64,000 nt of DNA from Dyadobacter sandarakinus (GTDB lineage: Bacteria > Bacteroidota > Bacteroidia > Cytophagales > Spirosomataceae). Below, piece after piece: positions 52,610 through 61,472 of this stretch. The stretch covers positions 4,824,001 to 4,888,000 of the forward strand of contig NZ_CP056775.1 of NCBI RefSeq assembly GCF_016894445.1. Reading direction: 5' to 3'. Position 1 is the stretch's first letter, and each line of letters starts with the position of its first letter. Position numbers and translations under genes: made by a program. The notes beneath the pieces are model-generated. The model was given only the letters and a program-made list of their open reading frames with translations, did no database searches and was not told the origin of the DNA.

Positions 52610-53809
52610 TTAAAATCGTGCGAGTACCTTTTCTGAAATCGTTTGCCCGATGGAGAGCGAGGAAGTAGCGGCAGGCGAAGGTGCATTACAAACATTGATG
52701 GCCACCTTATTTTCAATGATTGCAAAGTCGTCGAGCAGCCCTCCTTCGTAGTCGCAGGCCTGTGCACGTACACCGGCACCTCCGGGCACGAGGTCGTTCA
52801 TCTGTATCTCGGGAATGAGTCCCTGTAAGGCTTTGGTAAATGCTGCTTTTGAAAATGATCTGTAATATTCACCCATACCCGTGCGCCAGTATTTGGCTGC
52901 TACTTTGCGGAAGCCCGGCCAGGCAAGCGATTCCAGCATTTCGGGCATATGGATATCAGTTTTCCTGTACCCCTCCCGCCGGAATGCAAATACGGCATTG
53001 GGTCCAGCTTCTATACCCCCTTCAATCATCCGTGTAAAGTGTACACCGAGGAACGGGAAATTGGGATCAGGTACAGGATAAATCAGGTTGCGCACCAGAT
53101 GATGTTTGTCGGCTGTGAGTTTGTAATATTCACCTCTGAATGGAATAATGCGCACTTTTACAGGCTCGGGCTGCGTCATTTGGGCGATCTTGTCCGAGTA
53201 TAATCCGGCACAGTTAACAACCAGCCGGGTCTCAAATACCTTTCCACTTTCAGCAATTACCTCCGGGTACCGCCCTTGATTGCGAATGCCGGTAACTTTT
53301 TGCCCGAATAGTATTTCACCTCCGGCTTTGCGAAAGCATTCCGCGTATTGATCACTTACACTTTTATAATCGATGATACCTGTATAGGGTACCCATATTC
53401 CTTCCAGTCCTTTTACATGCGGTTCGATTTCCCGGATCTCACCGGCATTGATCATGCGGTTGTCAGTCAATCCGTTCTGTACGCCGCGTTCGTACAGGTT
53501 GCGGAGCAGTGGTCGCTGTGCTTCATTGGTAGCCACCACAATTTTACCGCAAAGATCAAAAGGTACTTCCTCCCGCCGGCAAAAGTCGATCAGCATCTGG
53601 TATCCCCGGATGCAGTTGGTTGCTTTGAGGCTGCCTGGCTTGTAGTACAAGCCCGAGTGGATCACGCCGCTGTTATGACCCGTCTGGTGCATGGCTACGG
53701 TTTGTTCTTTTTCCAGAACAGCAATTTTGAGGGAAGGTCGCTGCTCAATCAGCCGGAGCGCAGTGGCAAGCCCGACAATGCCGCTGCCGATGATGGTAAT
53801 ATCGTACAT
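52610..53809 (-). CDS. lhgO: L-2-hydroxyglutarate oxidase
   Basis: The 399-residue FAD enzyme oxidises L-2-hydroxyglutarate to 2-oxoglutarate at the membrane. The dinucleotide fold is IIGSGIVGLATALRL at the N-terminus. Further features are HQTGHNSGVIHSGLYYKPGSLK, LVVNCAGLYSDKIAQ, the PDPNFPFLGVHFTRMI segment and GGAGVRAQACDYEG near the end. These are characteristic of LhgO rather than general DAO-family oxidases. It is 29 bp downstream of anmK and probably co-transcribed with it. Confidence 0.93.
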   Translation of the reverse strand: MYDITIIGSGIVGLATALRLIEQRPSLKIAVLEKEQTVAMHQTGHNSGVIHSGLYYKPGSLKATNCIRGYQMLIDFCRREEVPFDLCGKIVVATNEAQRPLLRNLYERGVQNGLTDNRMINAGEIREIEPHVKGLEGIWVPYTGIIDYKSVSDQYAECFRKAGGEILFGQKVTGIRNQGRYPEVIAESGKVFETRLVVNCAGLYSDKIAQMTQPEPVKVRIIPFRGEYYKLTADKHHLVRNLIYPVPDPNFPFLGVHFTRMIEGGIEAGPNAVFAFRREGYRKTDIHMPEMLESLAWPGFRKVAAKYWRTGMGEYYRSFSKAAFTKALQGLIPEIQMNDLVPGGAGVRAQACDYEGGLLDDFAIIENKVAINVCNAPSPAATSSLSIGQTISEKVLARF

Positions 53810-53838
53810 TAATGTTGGTTAAAATGCGTTTTCGAAAG

Positions 53839-55032
53839 TTATCCCGGGAAGGATATCTTACCCAAAGATACACCCGGCACGCCATCTTTTGCTCCAAAAA
53901 ATGTGTGGGTTCCGGCCATGGTTTCATTGGCTAGTACTGCAAACAAAACTGCCTCCTTCGCATCCCCGGATACGCCGAGTTCATCAAGTTGTTTTACCGG
54001 TAAGCCCGGCAACAGTTCCGAAATTGCCCGCATGAGCGTTTGGTTATGCGCACCGCCCCCGCTTGCATACATTACATAGGGCAGGGCATCATCCAATGCA
54101 TGATGAATGGCGCCGGCGATGGTTTCTGCTGTGAACCGGGTGAGTGTGGCAATAAGGTCATCAGGTTGCAGCTTTGCAGCACAGCCTTCCATTACTTGCT
54201 CTACAAAGGTTGTACTGAATACTTCCGGACCAGTCGTTTTGGGAAAGGGCTGGGAGAAAAAAGAGTGTCTTTTTAATGTATCCAGGAGTTCGCCGTGTAC
54301 CTGCCCTGATGCAGCAATATGGCCGTTTTCGTCAAATGGTTGATGATAAAACCTGCGTGTAAATGCATCAATGAGCGTATTTCCGGGACCAGTGTCTGTT
54401 GTAAAAACTTCTGAGGCATTCAGACTTGCAGGCAGGTAAGTAAAATTGGCAATGCCGCCCATGTTCAGGAGAATGCGGTTTTCCTTTGGATTTGAAAAAA
54501 GAAAAAAATCGCCATAAACAGCCAGCGGCGCGCCCTCGCCACCTGCGGCGATGTGTTTCTGCCTGAAATCACTTATGGTAATAATCCCTGTGTGGACGGC
54601 AATATGGTCAGCATCACCAATCTGCAGGGTTGCATTGGGAAAGCCTGAAAGCATGTGCTGCTTGCGAGGTGCGTGAAAAACGGTCTGTCCGTGACTTGCA
54701 ATCAGATCCACCTGAGCAGGTGCGACCTTCCATTTTTCCAGACATTGCAGGATCATCCCGCCATGAAGTGTGCCGATATAGGGGTTCATTACGCAAAGCT
54801 GTTGAAAATCAATGGTCTGCTGGGCAAATACTTTCCGGACTTCATTCCTGAATGCTTCGTCGTAGGGTACCGTTGTGAAATGCTCCACAGACAGTTGTGT
54901 CTGGGTCCCGCTTCCTGTCACGCGGCATAGTGCTACGTCCAGCCCATCCAGCGAAGTCCCGGACATCAGGCCGATGATCCGTCTTTCTCCTTTTTGTGAA
55001 ATGGCCTGTAAATGGTCGATGTGCTGCTTCAT
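53839..55032 (-). CDS. anmK: Anhydro-N-acetylmuramic acid kinase
   Basis: The ATG at 55032 gives 397 residues (a TTG two codons earlier is less likely). The protein cleaves and phosphorylates 1,6-anhydro-MurNAc to MurNAc-6-phosphate in cell-wall recycling. ASKHA-kinase features are IGLMSGTSLDGLDVALCRV, IASHGQTVFHAP, the GGIANFTYLP strand, TDTGPGNTLIDAF and YASGGGAHNQTLM. Upstream lies the terminator of the ricT-like gene, so transcription starts close to the gene. Confidence 0.96.
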   Translation of the reverse strand: MKQHIDHLQAISQKGERRIIGLMSGTSLDGLDVALCRVTGSGTQTQLSVEHFTTVPYDEAFRNEVRKVFAQQTIDFQQLCVMNPYIGTLHGGMILQCLEKWKVAPAQVDLIASHGQTVFHAPRKQHMLSGFPNATLQIGDADHIAVHTGIITISDFRQKHIAAGGEGAPLAVYGDFFLFSNPKENRILLNMGGIANFTYLPASLNASEVFTTDTGPGNTLIDAFTRRFYHQPFDENGHIAASGQVHGELLDTLKRHSFFSQPFPKTTGPEVFSTTFVEQVMEGCAAKLQPDDLIATLTRFTAETIAGAIHHALDDALPYVMYASGGGAHNQTLMRAISELLPGLPVKQLDELGVSGDAKEAVLFAVLANETMAGTHTFFGAKDGVPGVSLGKISFPG

Positions 55033-55035
55033 GGT

Positions 55036-55068
55036 CAAAAAAAGAAGTCAAGTGTTGAGCTTGACTTC
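55036..55068 (-). terminator. Terminator of the ricT-like gene
   Basis: GAAGTCAAG (55044-55052) pairs with CTTGACTTC (55060-55068), followed on the minus strand by a T-run (55043-55036). The run reaches to 4 bases from the anmK start codon. Confidence 0.8.
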
Positions 55069-55089
55069 CTGCTAATGCTATAAAAAAAC

Positions 55090-56286
55090 CTACTTGCCCG
55101 GGGTGGCCGCCTGTGGCGCCTGAGGCTTGCTGGTATTGTTCTTGTTTTTATTCGACCGGTTTTTCTTCTTCTTTTTCTTCTTCTGCTCCTCGCTGTATTT
55201 CTTATCGAGGTTTTCCAGGTCGCTGTTCAGGCGCTGCGGTGTTTTATCCTGTGACTTGTCGGCCTCAGGCGTCAGTACTTCCAGCGATTCGGGAATTATA
55301 TTGTTCTTGTTGAGCTCAATAATCTCCATTACTTTGCTGATGGGCACAGGGTACCAGTTGGTATCCTTATCAAACCCGAACCACATAATCTTTTTAAAAA
55401 TATCCGTTTTCTGAAGGGTGGCAATTCCCTTTTTGGTTTTCAATGGTGCCTCTACCGTAGGAATATCGCGCAGTGCATCGATGTAGGTTTCCAGTTCGTA
55501 GTTGAGGCAGCATTTCAGCCTGCCGCATTGTCCCGAAAGCTTGGCCGGATTAAGTGAGAGATTCTGGTACCGGGCTGCCGAAGTAGAAATATTCTTGAAG
55601 TCGGTTAGCCAGGTAGAACAGCAAAGTTCGCGTCCGCAGCTGCCGAGCCCGCCCAGGCGGCTGGCTTCCTGCCGGAGGCTGATCTGCCGCATCTCAATCC
55701 TGACCTTGAACTCAGAAGCCAGTGCCTTGATCAGCTCACGAAAGTCAACCCGCTCTTCAGAAGAGTAATAGAAAGTTGTTTTAGAATTATCCGATTGAAA
55801 TTCCACATCAGAAAGCTTCATATTGAGCTTCATTTCGCGGATAATTTCCCGGGTACGGTACAAAGTAGGCATTTCCCTGGCCATGGCCTGGGTATGCTTA
55901 TCGAGGTCTTTTTCGGTTGCAATGCGGTAAATCACGTGCAGGTCATCATTTACTGCAACATTTTTACGCTTCATCTGCAATCGTACCAGCTCACCCTGCA
56001 GCGACACCGAGCCAATATGCTGTCCAGACGCCATTTCACACACCACATAGTCGCCGGTAACAAATTCAAGCTGGTTGATATTGCGGAAATATTCTTTCCT
56101 ACCCCCCTTGAACTTTACCTCTACAACATCAAAGCGCTGACCGGCGGGCACATCCATGTGGCTCAGCCAGTCAAATACGTTCATTTTGTTACATCCGCCT
56201 GTACCGCAGCTGCCTTTATCTCCACATCCCGAAACCGCAGCACCACCGGTGCCGCACCCTCCGGACGAACATGATCCACATCCCAT
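55090..56286 (-). CDS. ricT: PSP1-domain RicT-like protein with cysteine-rich N-terminus
   Basis: The 398-residue protein has a central PSP1 domain (about 50-290). Two conserved cysteine clusters (GLGSCGRELCCSTWL and SGQCGRLKCCLNYE) can hold an Fe-S cluster, as in Bacillus RicT/YaaT, which affects RNA maturation and phosphorelay. The first ~34 residues are very rich in Gly and Cys (MGCGSCSSGGCGTGG, CGDKGSCGTGGC), a Bacteroidota feature that may bind another metal centre. The tail is a long Lys-rich, low-complexity region. The gene may form a unit with purD. Confidence 0.88.
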   Translation of the reverse strand: MGCGSCSSGGCGTGGAAVSGCGDKGSCGTGGCNKMNVFDWLSHMDVPAGQRFDVVEVKFKGGRKEYFRNINQLEFVTGDYVVCEMASGQHIGSVSLQGELVRLQMKRKNVAVNDDLHVIYRIATEKDLDKHTQAMAREMPTLYRTREIIREMKLNMKLSDVEFQSDNSKTTFYYSSEERVDFRELIKALASEFKVRIEMRQISLRQEASRLGGLGSCGRELCCSTWLTDFKNISTSAARYQNLSLNPAKLSGQCGRLKCCLNYELETYIDALRDIPTVEAPLKTKKGIATLQKTDIFKKIMWFGFDKDTNWYPVPISKVMEIIELNKNNIIPESLEVLTPEADKSQDKTPQRLNSDLENLDKKYSEEQKKKKKKKNRSNKNKNNTSKPQAPQAATPGK

Positions 56287-56306
56287 AATTTACACGTCTT
56301 CATCTA

Positions 56307-57596
56307 TCAATCATTATATCGAATAAGGTCAACACCAATGTCATGACGGAAGTACTTCCCTTCAAACTGAACCAGTTGTGCAGCTCGCTGTGACTTGTGT
56401 ACAGCGTTTTCAAGGGAATTGGCGAGGCCTGTCAAGGCCATCACGCGCCCTCCGTTGGTAACAATTTCGGTGTTGCCGTTGAAAGTGGTCCCTGCATGAT
56501 ACAGGAAAACATCTTCCACTTTCTGGCTGCCGGAAATTACCTTTCCTTTTTCGTAATCACCCGGATAACCACCTGATACTACTACCGTGGTCACCGCTAC
56601 CTGGGGTGAGATCTGCATGTCAAAATCATTCAGTGTGCCTTTCGCTGTGGCAGCCATCAGCATGGCGAAATCAGACTGAATGCGCGGTACTACTACCTCT
56701 GTTTCCGGATCACCCATGCGAACATTGTATTCAATCACATAAGGCTCCCCTTTTATATTCATCAGGCCAATGAAAATAAAGCCTACATACTTGATACCCT
56801 CGCTTTTCAGTCCGTGCAGGGTAGGCTTCACTACTTTTTCATCTACCTTTTTCAAAAAATTGGCATCTGCGAAAACGACGGGGGATACTGCACCCATTCC
56901 ACCGGTGTTGAGGCCGGTATCGTTTTCTCCGATGCGCTTGTAGTCCTTTGCTTCGGGCAAAATCTTGTAATGCTCACCATCACAAAGAACAAAGACGGAC
57001 AATTCTATCCCTTTCAGGAATTGCTCTACAACAACCTTGTTACCCGCGGCTCCAAATTTGCCGTCGAGCAGCATTTCACGAAGTGCCTGCTCGGCCTCCG
57101 CGTGTTTTTCAGCAATGATCACTCCCTTGCCAGCCGCAAGTCCGTCCGCTTTGAGTACGATCGGCAATGAATGATTTTCGAGGTAATCCAGTCCTTCCTG
57201 AAGATTTTCAGCAGTGAATGTGCGGGAAGATGCGGTAGGGATACCATACTTCTGCATAAACAGTTTTGAAAAATCCTTGCTTCCTTCGAGCTGGGCGCCG
57301 GCCTTGTTGGGGCCGATGATCTTCACTCTGGAAAGGTCACTCCTTGATTCGAAATAATCCACAATTCCATTGACAAGGGGCTCTTCGGGACCTACTATAA
57401 CGAGTTCGATTCTGTTTTCGAGTACGGCTGTTCCAACCGCCTCAAAGTCATTGTAAGAAATAGGAAGGTTCGTTGCTATTCCTGCGGTGCCGGCATTACC
57501 CGGTGCCACAAAAAGCGTATCACAAACAGGGCTTTGGGCGATTTTCCAGGCAAAGGCATGTTCTCTTCCGCCCGACCCCAATATAAGTATGTTCAT
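56307..57596 (-). CDS. purD: Phosphoribosylamine-glycine ligase
   Basis: The 429-residue ATP-grasp enzyme makes glycinamide ribonucleotide in purine synthesis. Motifs are MNILILGSGGREHAFAWKI, FVAPGNAGTAGIA, VIVGPEEPLVNGIVD, the ATP-grasp lysine region PIVLKADGLAAGKGV, KRIGENDTGLNTGGMGA and YVIEYNVRMGDPETEVV. Length is normal. It lies 20 bp upstream of the ricT-like gene on the same strand. No other pur gene is adjacent. Confidence 0.97.
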   Translation of the reverse strand: MNILILGSGGREHAFAWKIAQSPVCDTLFVAPGNAGTAGIATNLPISYNDFEAVGTAVLENRIELVIVGPEEPLVNGIVDYFESRSDLSRVKIIGPNKAGAQLEGSKDFSKLFMQKYGIPTASSRTFTAENLQEGLDYLENHSLPIVLKADGLAAGKGVIIAEKHAEAEQALREMLLDGKFGAAGNKVVVEQFLKGIELSVFVLCDGEHYKILPEAKDYKRIGENDTGLNTGGMGAVSPVVFADANFLKKVDEKVVKPTLHGLKSEGIKYVGFIFIGLMNIKGEPYVIEYNVRMGDPETEVVVPRIQSDFAMLMAATAKGTLNDFDMQISPQVAVTTVVVSGGYPGDYEKGKVISGSQKVEDVFLYHAGTTFNGNTEIVTNGGRVMALTGLANSLENAVHKSQRAAQLVQFEGKYFRHDIGVDLIRYND

Positions 57597-57644
57597 AAAA
57601 TGATTAAAATAAACACTAAACTGTCAGCCAGCATCCTAGTCGTG

Positions 57645-59858
57645 TCAGTTGGCCAGCTCTGATAAGAATTTAATTCGCATCAGTCTTAGTTCCTCTTCGC
57701 TGATTTCATCATTCGCAAATTCGTCCAGCGCCCGTGCGATATTATCTGTTTCTGCGGACATAAAGTAATCGTAAATGTCCTGCTGCCGCTCCCGGTCAAT
57801 CACCTGATTGATGTAATAGTCCAGGTTGAGCTTGGTACCTGAGTAGCAGATATGCTCCACTTCTTCAATCACATCTGCCAATGCAAGGTCTTTTACTTCG
57901 GCAATTTCGTCCAGGCTCACTTTCCTGTCAACCTGCTGAATGATAAAGATCTTGATTTTGGATTTATTAACCGTCGATTTGATGACTACATCTTTTGCAG
58001 TTTCAATCTCATTCTCCTCGACGTACTTCGTGATCAGGTCTATGAACTGCCTGCCAAACTTCTGCACTTTCCCCATCCCGACCCCATTGATCTGGGCCAT
58101 TTCCTGCTGGGTAGTAGGGTAGGTGGTAGCCATTTCTTCCAGTGACGGATCCTGGAAAATCACATACGGAGGCAGGTTTTTTTCCTTGGCGACCTTCTTA
58201 CGCAGTGCCTTAAGCATCCCGAGCAGGGCTTCGTCGTAAGCATGTGCACTTCCATTGCCGGTAGTTACATCCTTCTCCTCATCTTCTGCTTTAACCTCTT
58301 CCTCTTCAAAGTTATGGTCTTTATGCAGGGTAACCGGGTAGGGGTCGCTCAGGTATCTCAGCCCTTTTTCACTGATCCTGATGATACCATAATTTTCAAC
58401 GTCCTTTTCAAGGTAATTAAAGATTACCAGCTGGCGGATGGCCGAAATCCAGTAATCCCGCGATTCATTGATTTCAAGACCTTTACCATATACATCCAGC
58501 TTGTCGTGCTCATAGCTTCTGACATACTGATTTTCAGTCGCAGTAAGCAGGTCCGCGATGTGCTCGCAGTCGAACCGCTGCTCAGTCTGGTATACTGCAT
58601 TCAGGATCAATATGATACCATCCTGCACTTTTGTTTTTTCGGTAGACTTGTTGCAGTTGTCGCAAAAGCCGCAGTCTTTTTCAAGATACTCTCCGAAGTA
58701 GCTCAGCAGCTGGCGGCGACGACATACGCCCAGTGTGGCATAGGCCACCATTTCATTCAGTAAGTGACGGGCATTGTCACGTTCGGTAACAGTTTTGTCT
58801 TTGTTAAACTTTTCGAGCTTCTGAATATCGTCATAGCTGTAAAACATCAGACAGTTGCCTTCCAGACCATCACGACCGGCGCGCCCTGTTTCCTGGTAAT
58901 ATCCTTCGAGGGACTTTGGAACGTCGTAATGGATCACAAACCGAACATCCGGCTTGTCAATGCCCATTCCGAATGCGATGGTAGCTACAATTACGTCCAC
59001 TTCCTCATTGAGGAAAGCATCCTGGTTGGCCATGCGTGTGCTGGCGTCCAGACCAGCATGGTAGGGGAGCGCGCGCACATCATTTACATTCAGCAGCTCG
59101 GCCACTTCTTCCACCGTTTTCCGGCTCAGGCAGTATACAATACCCGATTTGCCTTTGTTGTTGCGGACATACCGGATCAGCTGTTTCTTTATGTCCTTTT
59201 TAGGACGGACTTCGTAGTAAAGGTTTTTTCGATTGAATGACGATTTAAAGGTTTCTGCTTCTTCCATCTGCAGGTTCTTGCGGATATCCTGCTGTACTTT
59301 GGGGGTGGCAGTGGCCGTAAGTGCAATGATGGGCAGGCTGCCGATATTCTCGATAATCCCGTAAATGCGCCGGTATTCAGGTCTGAAATCATGACCCCAC
59401 TCAGAGATACAATGTGCTTCGTCGATGGCGACAAACGAGATCCTTACCTTTTTCAGAAAATCCAGGTTATCTTCCTTCGTAAGCGACTCCGGAGCAATAT
59501 AGAGCAGTTTGAGACTGCCGTCCAGCGCATCGGTTTTTACGCGGTTCATCTCCGCCTTGGTAAGGGTCGAATTCAGGAACTGTGCATTGATCCCGAAAGC
59601 AGTAAGCTGGTCCACCTGATTCTTCATCAGGGCAATTAATGGTGAAATGACTATGGTAAGACCATCACTGACCAGCGCCGGCAACTGGTAGCACAGCGAC
59701 TTGCCTGCACCGGTAGGCATGATGACGAAAGTGTTTTTTCCAAGCAGTATGTTTTGAATGATGACTTCTTGGTCACCCCTGAATTGACTGTACCCGAATA
59801 TCTCTTTCAGTTTCTCTTTTAATGTGTCCAATACAACTGAATCAACCTTCTTTACCAT
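57645..59858 (-). CDS. recQ: ATP-dependent DNA helicase RecQ
   Basis: The 737-residue 3'-5' helicase has the FGYSQFRGDQEVIIQ motif 0, Walker A MPTGAGKSLCYQLPA, DEAH box VAIDEAHCISEWGHDFRPEY and QETGRAGRDG motif VI. The RQC zinc site has four Cys in C-RRRQLL...CGFCDNC. A winged helix, an HRDC domain (about 535-610) and an extra C-terminal helix-turn-helix-like extension follow. It resolves recombination intermediates and stalled forks. It is transcribed divergently from kdsD. Confidence 0.96.
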   Translation of the reverse strand: MVKKVDSVVLDTLKEKLKEIFGYSQFRGDQEVIIQNILLGKNTFVIMPTGAGKSLCYQLPALVSDGLTIVISPLIALMKNQVDQLTAFGINAQFLNSTLTKAEMNRVKTDALDGSLKLLYIAPESLTKEDNLDFLKKVRISFVAIDEAHCISEWGHDFRPEYRRIYGIIENIGSLPIIALTATATPKVQQDIRKNLQMEEAETFKSSFNRKNLYYEVRPKKDIKKQLIRYVRNNKGKSGIVYCLSRKTVEEVAELLNVNDVRALPYHAGLDASTRMANQDAFLNEEVDVIVATIAFGMGIDKPDVRFVIHYDVPKSLEGYYQETGRAGRDGLEGNCLMFYSYDDIQKLEKFNKDKTVTERDNARHLLNEMVAYATLGVCRRRQLLSYFGEYLEKDCGFCDNCNKSTEKTKVQDGIILILNAVYQTEQRFDCEHIADLLTATENQYVRSYEHDKLDVYGKGLEINESRDYWISAIRQLVIFNYLEKDVENYGIIRISEKGLRYLSDPYPVTLHKDHNFEEEEVKAEDEEKDVTTGNGSAHAYDEALLGMLKALRKKVAKEKNLPPYVIFQDPSLEEMATTYPTTQQEMAQINGVGMGKVQKFGRQFIDLITKYVEENEIETAKDVVIKSTVNKSKIKIFIIQQVDRKVSLDEIAEVKDLALADVIEEVEHICYSGTKLNLDYYINQVIDRERQQDIYDYFMSAETDNIARALDEFANDEISEEELRLMRIKFLSELAN

Positions 59859-59892
59859 ACTCAGTTAACAAAATGGTTATTCCAAACTTCTA

Positions 59893-59900
59893 TATCTTTG
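59893..59900 (+). promoter_or_regulatory. -7 promoter box for kdsD
   Basis: TATCTTTG is a perfect TAnnTTTG box 47 bases before the start codon. No clear TTTG stands 19-21 bases upstream. Confidence 0.4.
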
Positions 59901-59947
59901 CCTTGAAATGAGCAATACAAGAGTCCCTATAAAACTGTATTTCAGAT

Positions 59948-60922
59948 TTGAAATTAATAAAAAATATCCAGTCAATAGCAAAAGAAGTATTGCGTCAGGA
60001 GGCTGATGCGCTGCACTCTCTGGTCGAATTGATTGATGATGAATTTGAAAGCTGTGTGCATTTGATCCTTCATTCGGGAGGTCGGGTGGTGATCTCGGGA
60101 GTAGGTAAAAGTGCCATTGTAGGGCAGAAAATCGTAGCCACGCTCAACTCCACCGGAACGCCCGCCTTGTTCATGCATGCTGCCGATGCCATCCATGGCG
60201 ACCTGGGTATGATCCAGGCCAGCGATGTTGTGCTGGTTATTTCCAAAAGCGGGGATACCGCGGAAATCAAGGTACTTGTACCCCTTCTGAAACGGACAGG
60301 CGTGCAGATGATCGCCATGGTCAGCAACCGGGATTCGTACCTGGCCCGCAACTGCGGACATGTGCTGCACGCATTCGCTCCCGCAGAGGCAGACCCGCTG
60401 AACCTTGCTCCCACGACCAGTACCTCTGTGGCAATGGCCCTGGGCGATGCCCTGGCGATCTGCCTGCTCGAAGCCCGCGGATTTACCTCAGATGATTTTG
60501 CAAAGTACCATCCCGGTGGGTCGCTCGGAAAGCGGCTTTATCTTAAAATCTGCGACATTTACCCGCATAATGCATTGCCTGTGGTGCATGAAAATGCAGG
60601 CTTACAGGAAATTATCCTTGAAATGACTTCAAAAAGGCTGGGTGCTACTGCAGTGCAGGATGATGAAGGTGGTATGGCAGGCATTATCACGGATGGGGAC
60701 CTGCGGCGTATGCTCAAACAGTTCAATGGAAATGATATGCTCGGCCTGCGTGCAAGGCAAATTATGACGGCCACTCCGATCAGTGTAGGGCCGGATGAAT
60801 ATGCAGTGAAAGCACTGGAATTAATGCAGGCCAAAAGTATCACGCAGGTGGTGGTTGCCGAACACGGCAGGGTACTTGGGTTTGTCCACCTGCATGACTT
60901 GCTCCGGGAGGGGCTTGTGTAA
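59948..60922 (+). CDS. kdsD: D-arabinose-5-phosphate isomerase (KpsF/GutQ family)
   Basis: The 324-residue enzyme converts ribulose-5-phosphate to arabinose-5-phosphate, the first step towards KDO of lipopolysaccharide. It has a SIS domain (about 35-170: GRVVISGVGKSAIVGQKI, VLVISKSGDTAEI, APTTSTSVAMALGDALAI) and two CBS domains (about 205-322). The only plausible start is TTG at 59948; no in-frame ATG or GTG is near. This is unusual for the window and may limit expression. Confidence 0.93.
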   Translation: MKLIKNIQSIAKEVLRQEADALHSLVELIDDEFESCVHLILHSGGRVVISGVGKSAIVGQKIVATLNSTGTPALFMHAADAIHGDLGMIQASDVVLVISKSGDTAEIKVLVPLLKRTGVQMIAMVSNRDSYLARNCGHVLHAFAPAEADPLNLAPTTSTSVAMALGDALAICLLEARGFTSDDFAKYHPGGSLGKRLYLKICDIYPHNALPVVHENAGLQEIILEMTSKRLGATAVQDDEGGMAGIITDGDLRRMLKQFNGNDMLGLRARQIMTATPISVGPDEYAVKALELMQAKSITQVVVAEHGRVLGFVHLHDLLREGLV

Positions 60923-60928
60923 TGTGAC

Positions 60929-61405
60929 CTACCGGAACCGGTTTGATTTCTGAACCGTACGTTCGTCCCGACGGATAAAGCGGTTTGCAAACACATTGGC
61001 CAGCATAGCGCCCACCAGCCCGTAAAAGCCCAGATCGTACTGGCCGGGTGAGTTGGGATCAAAAAGCTTGGCAGTTTTATAAAACGTAAAATAAATGACC
61101 AGACCCATCAGGATGGTCATCAGTATTGAGTTTACTGCACATAAGGCTGATTGCAGGATCCTGTTTTTATACTGAAAAATGGTATAAGCTGCGACTGCTC
61201 CTACCACAATCCCGAGAAAGATCAGGTAATATACCGGCTGCACTTCCGACTGGACGGTGTTGATGTAATGCGTAAGCGTTGTGGCTGTCAGGTCGGCCCT
61301 TTCTGTACCATTGAGCGAAGTTTTACTCCAAATAGGCAGGGAAACAAAAAGCCCCATTCCAATGACCGTCAGGGCCAGGAAAATACTTTGTATTCTTTGT
61401 ATCAT
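60929..61405 (-). CDS. DUF4293 family membrane protein
   Basis: The 158-residue protein begins MIQRIQSIFL, the signature of DUF4293. Four transmembrane helices (LALTVIGMGLFVSLPIW, YYLIFLGIVVGAVAAYTIF, ALCAVNSILMTILMGLVIYF, GLVGAMLANVFANRFI) end with the RFIRRDERTV basic tail. It is found widely in Bacteroidota and has no known function. It is convergent with kdsD, 6 bp apart, and has its own promoter candidate. Confidence 0.88.
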   Translation of the reverse strand: MIQRIQSIFLALTVIGMGLFVSLPIWSKTSLNGTERADLTATTLTHYINTVQSEVQPVYYLIFLGIVVGAVAAYTIFQYKNRILQSALCAVNSILMTILMGLVIYFTFYKTAKLFDPNSPGQYDLGFYGLVGAMLANVFANRFIRRDERTVQKSNRFR

Positions 61406-61437
61406 GTCTGATGTGGTTTGTCCCGAAAAACGGACAG

Positions 61438-61467
61438 CAAAATTAGTAAAGACGCTTGGAGCGCAAA
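61438..61467 (-). promoter_or_regulatory. Promoter candidate for the DUF4293 gene
   Basis: On the minus strand TTTG (61467-61464), an 18-base spacer and a perfect TAATTTTG box (61445-61438) lie about 33 bases before the start codon. Confidence 0.5.
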
Positions 61468-61472
61468 GTTTA

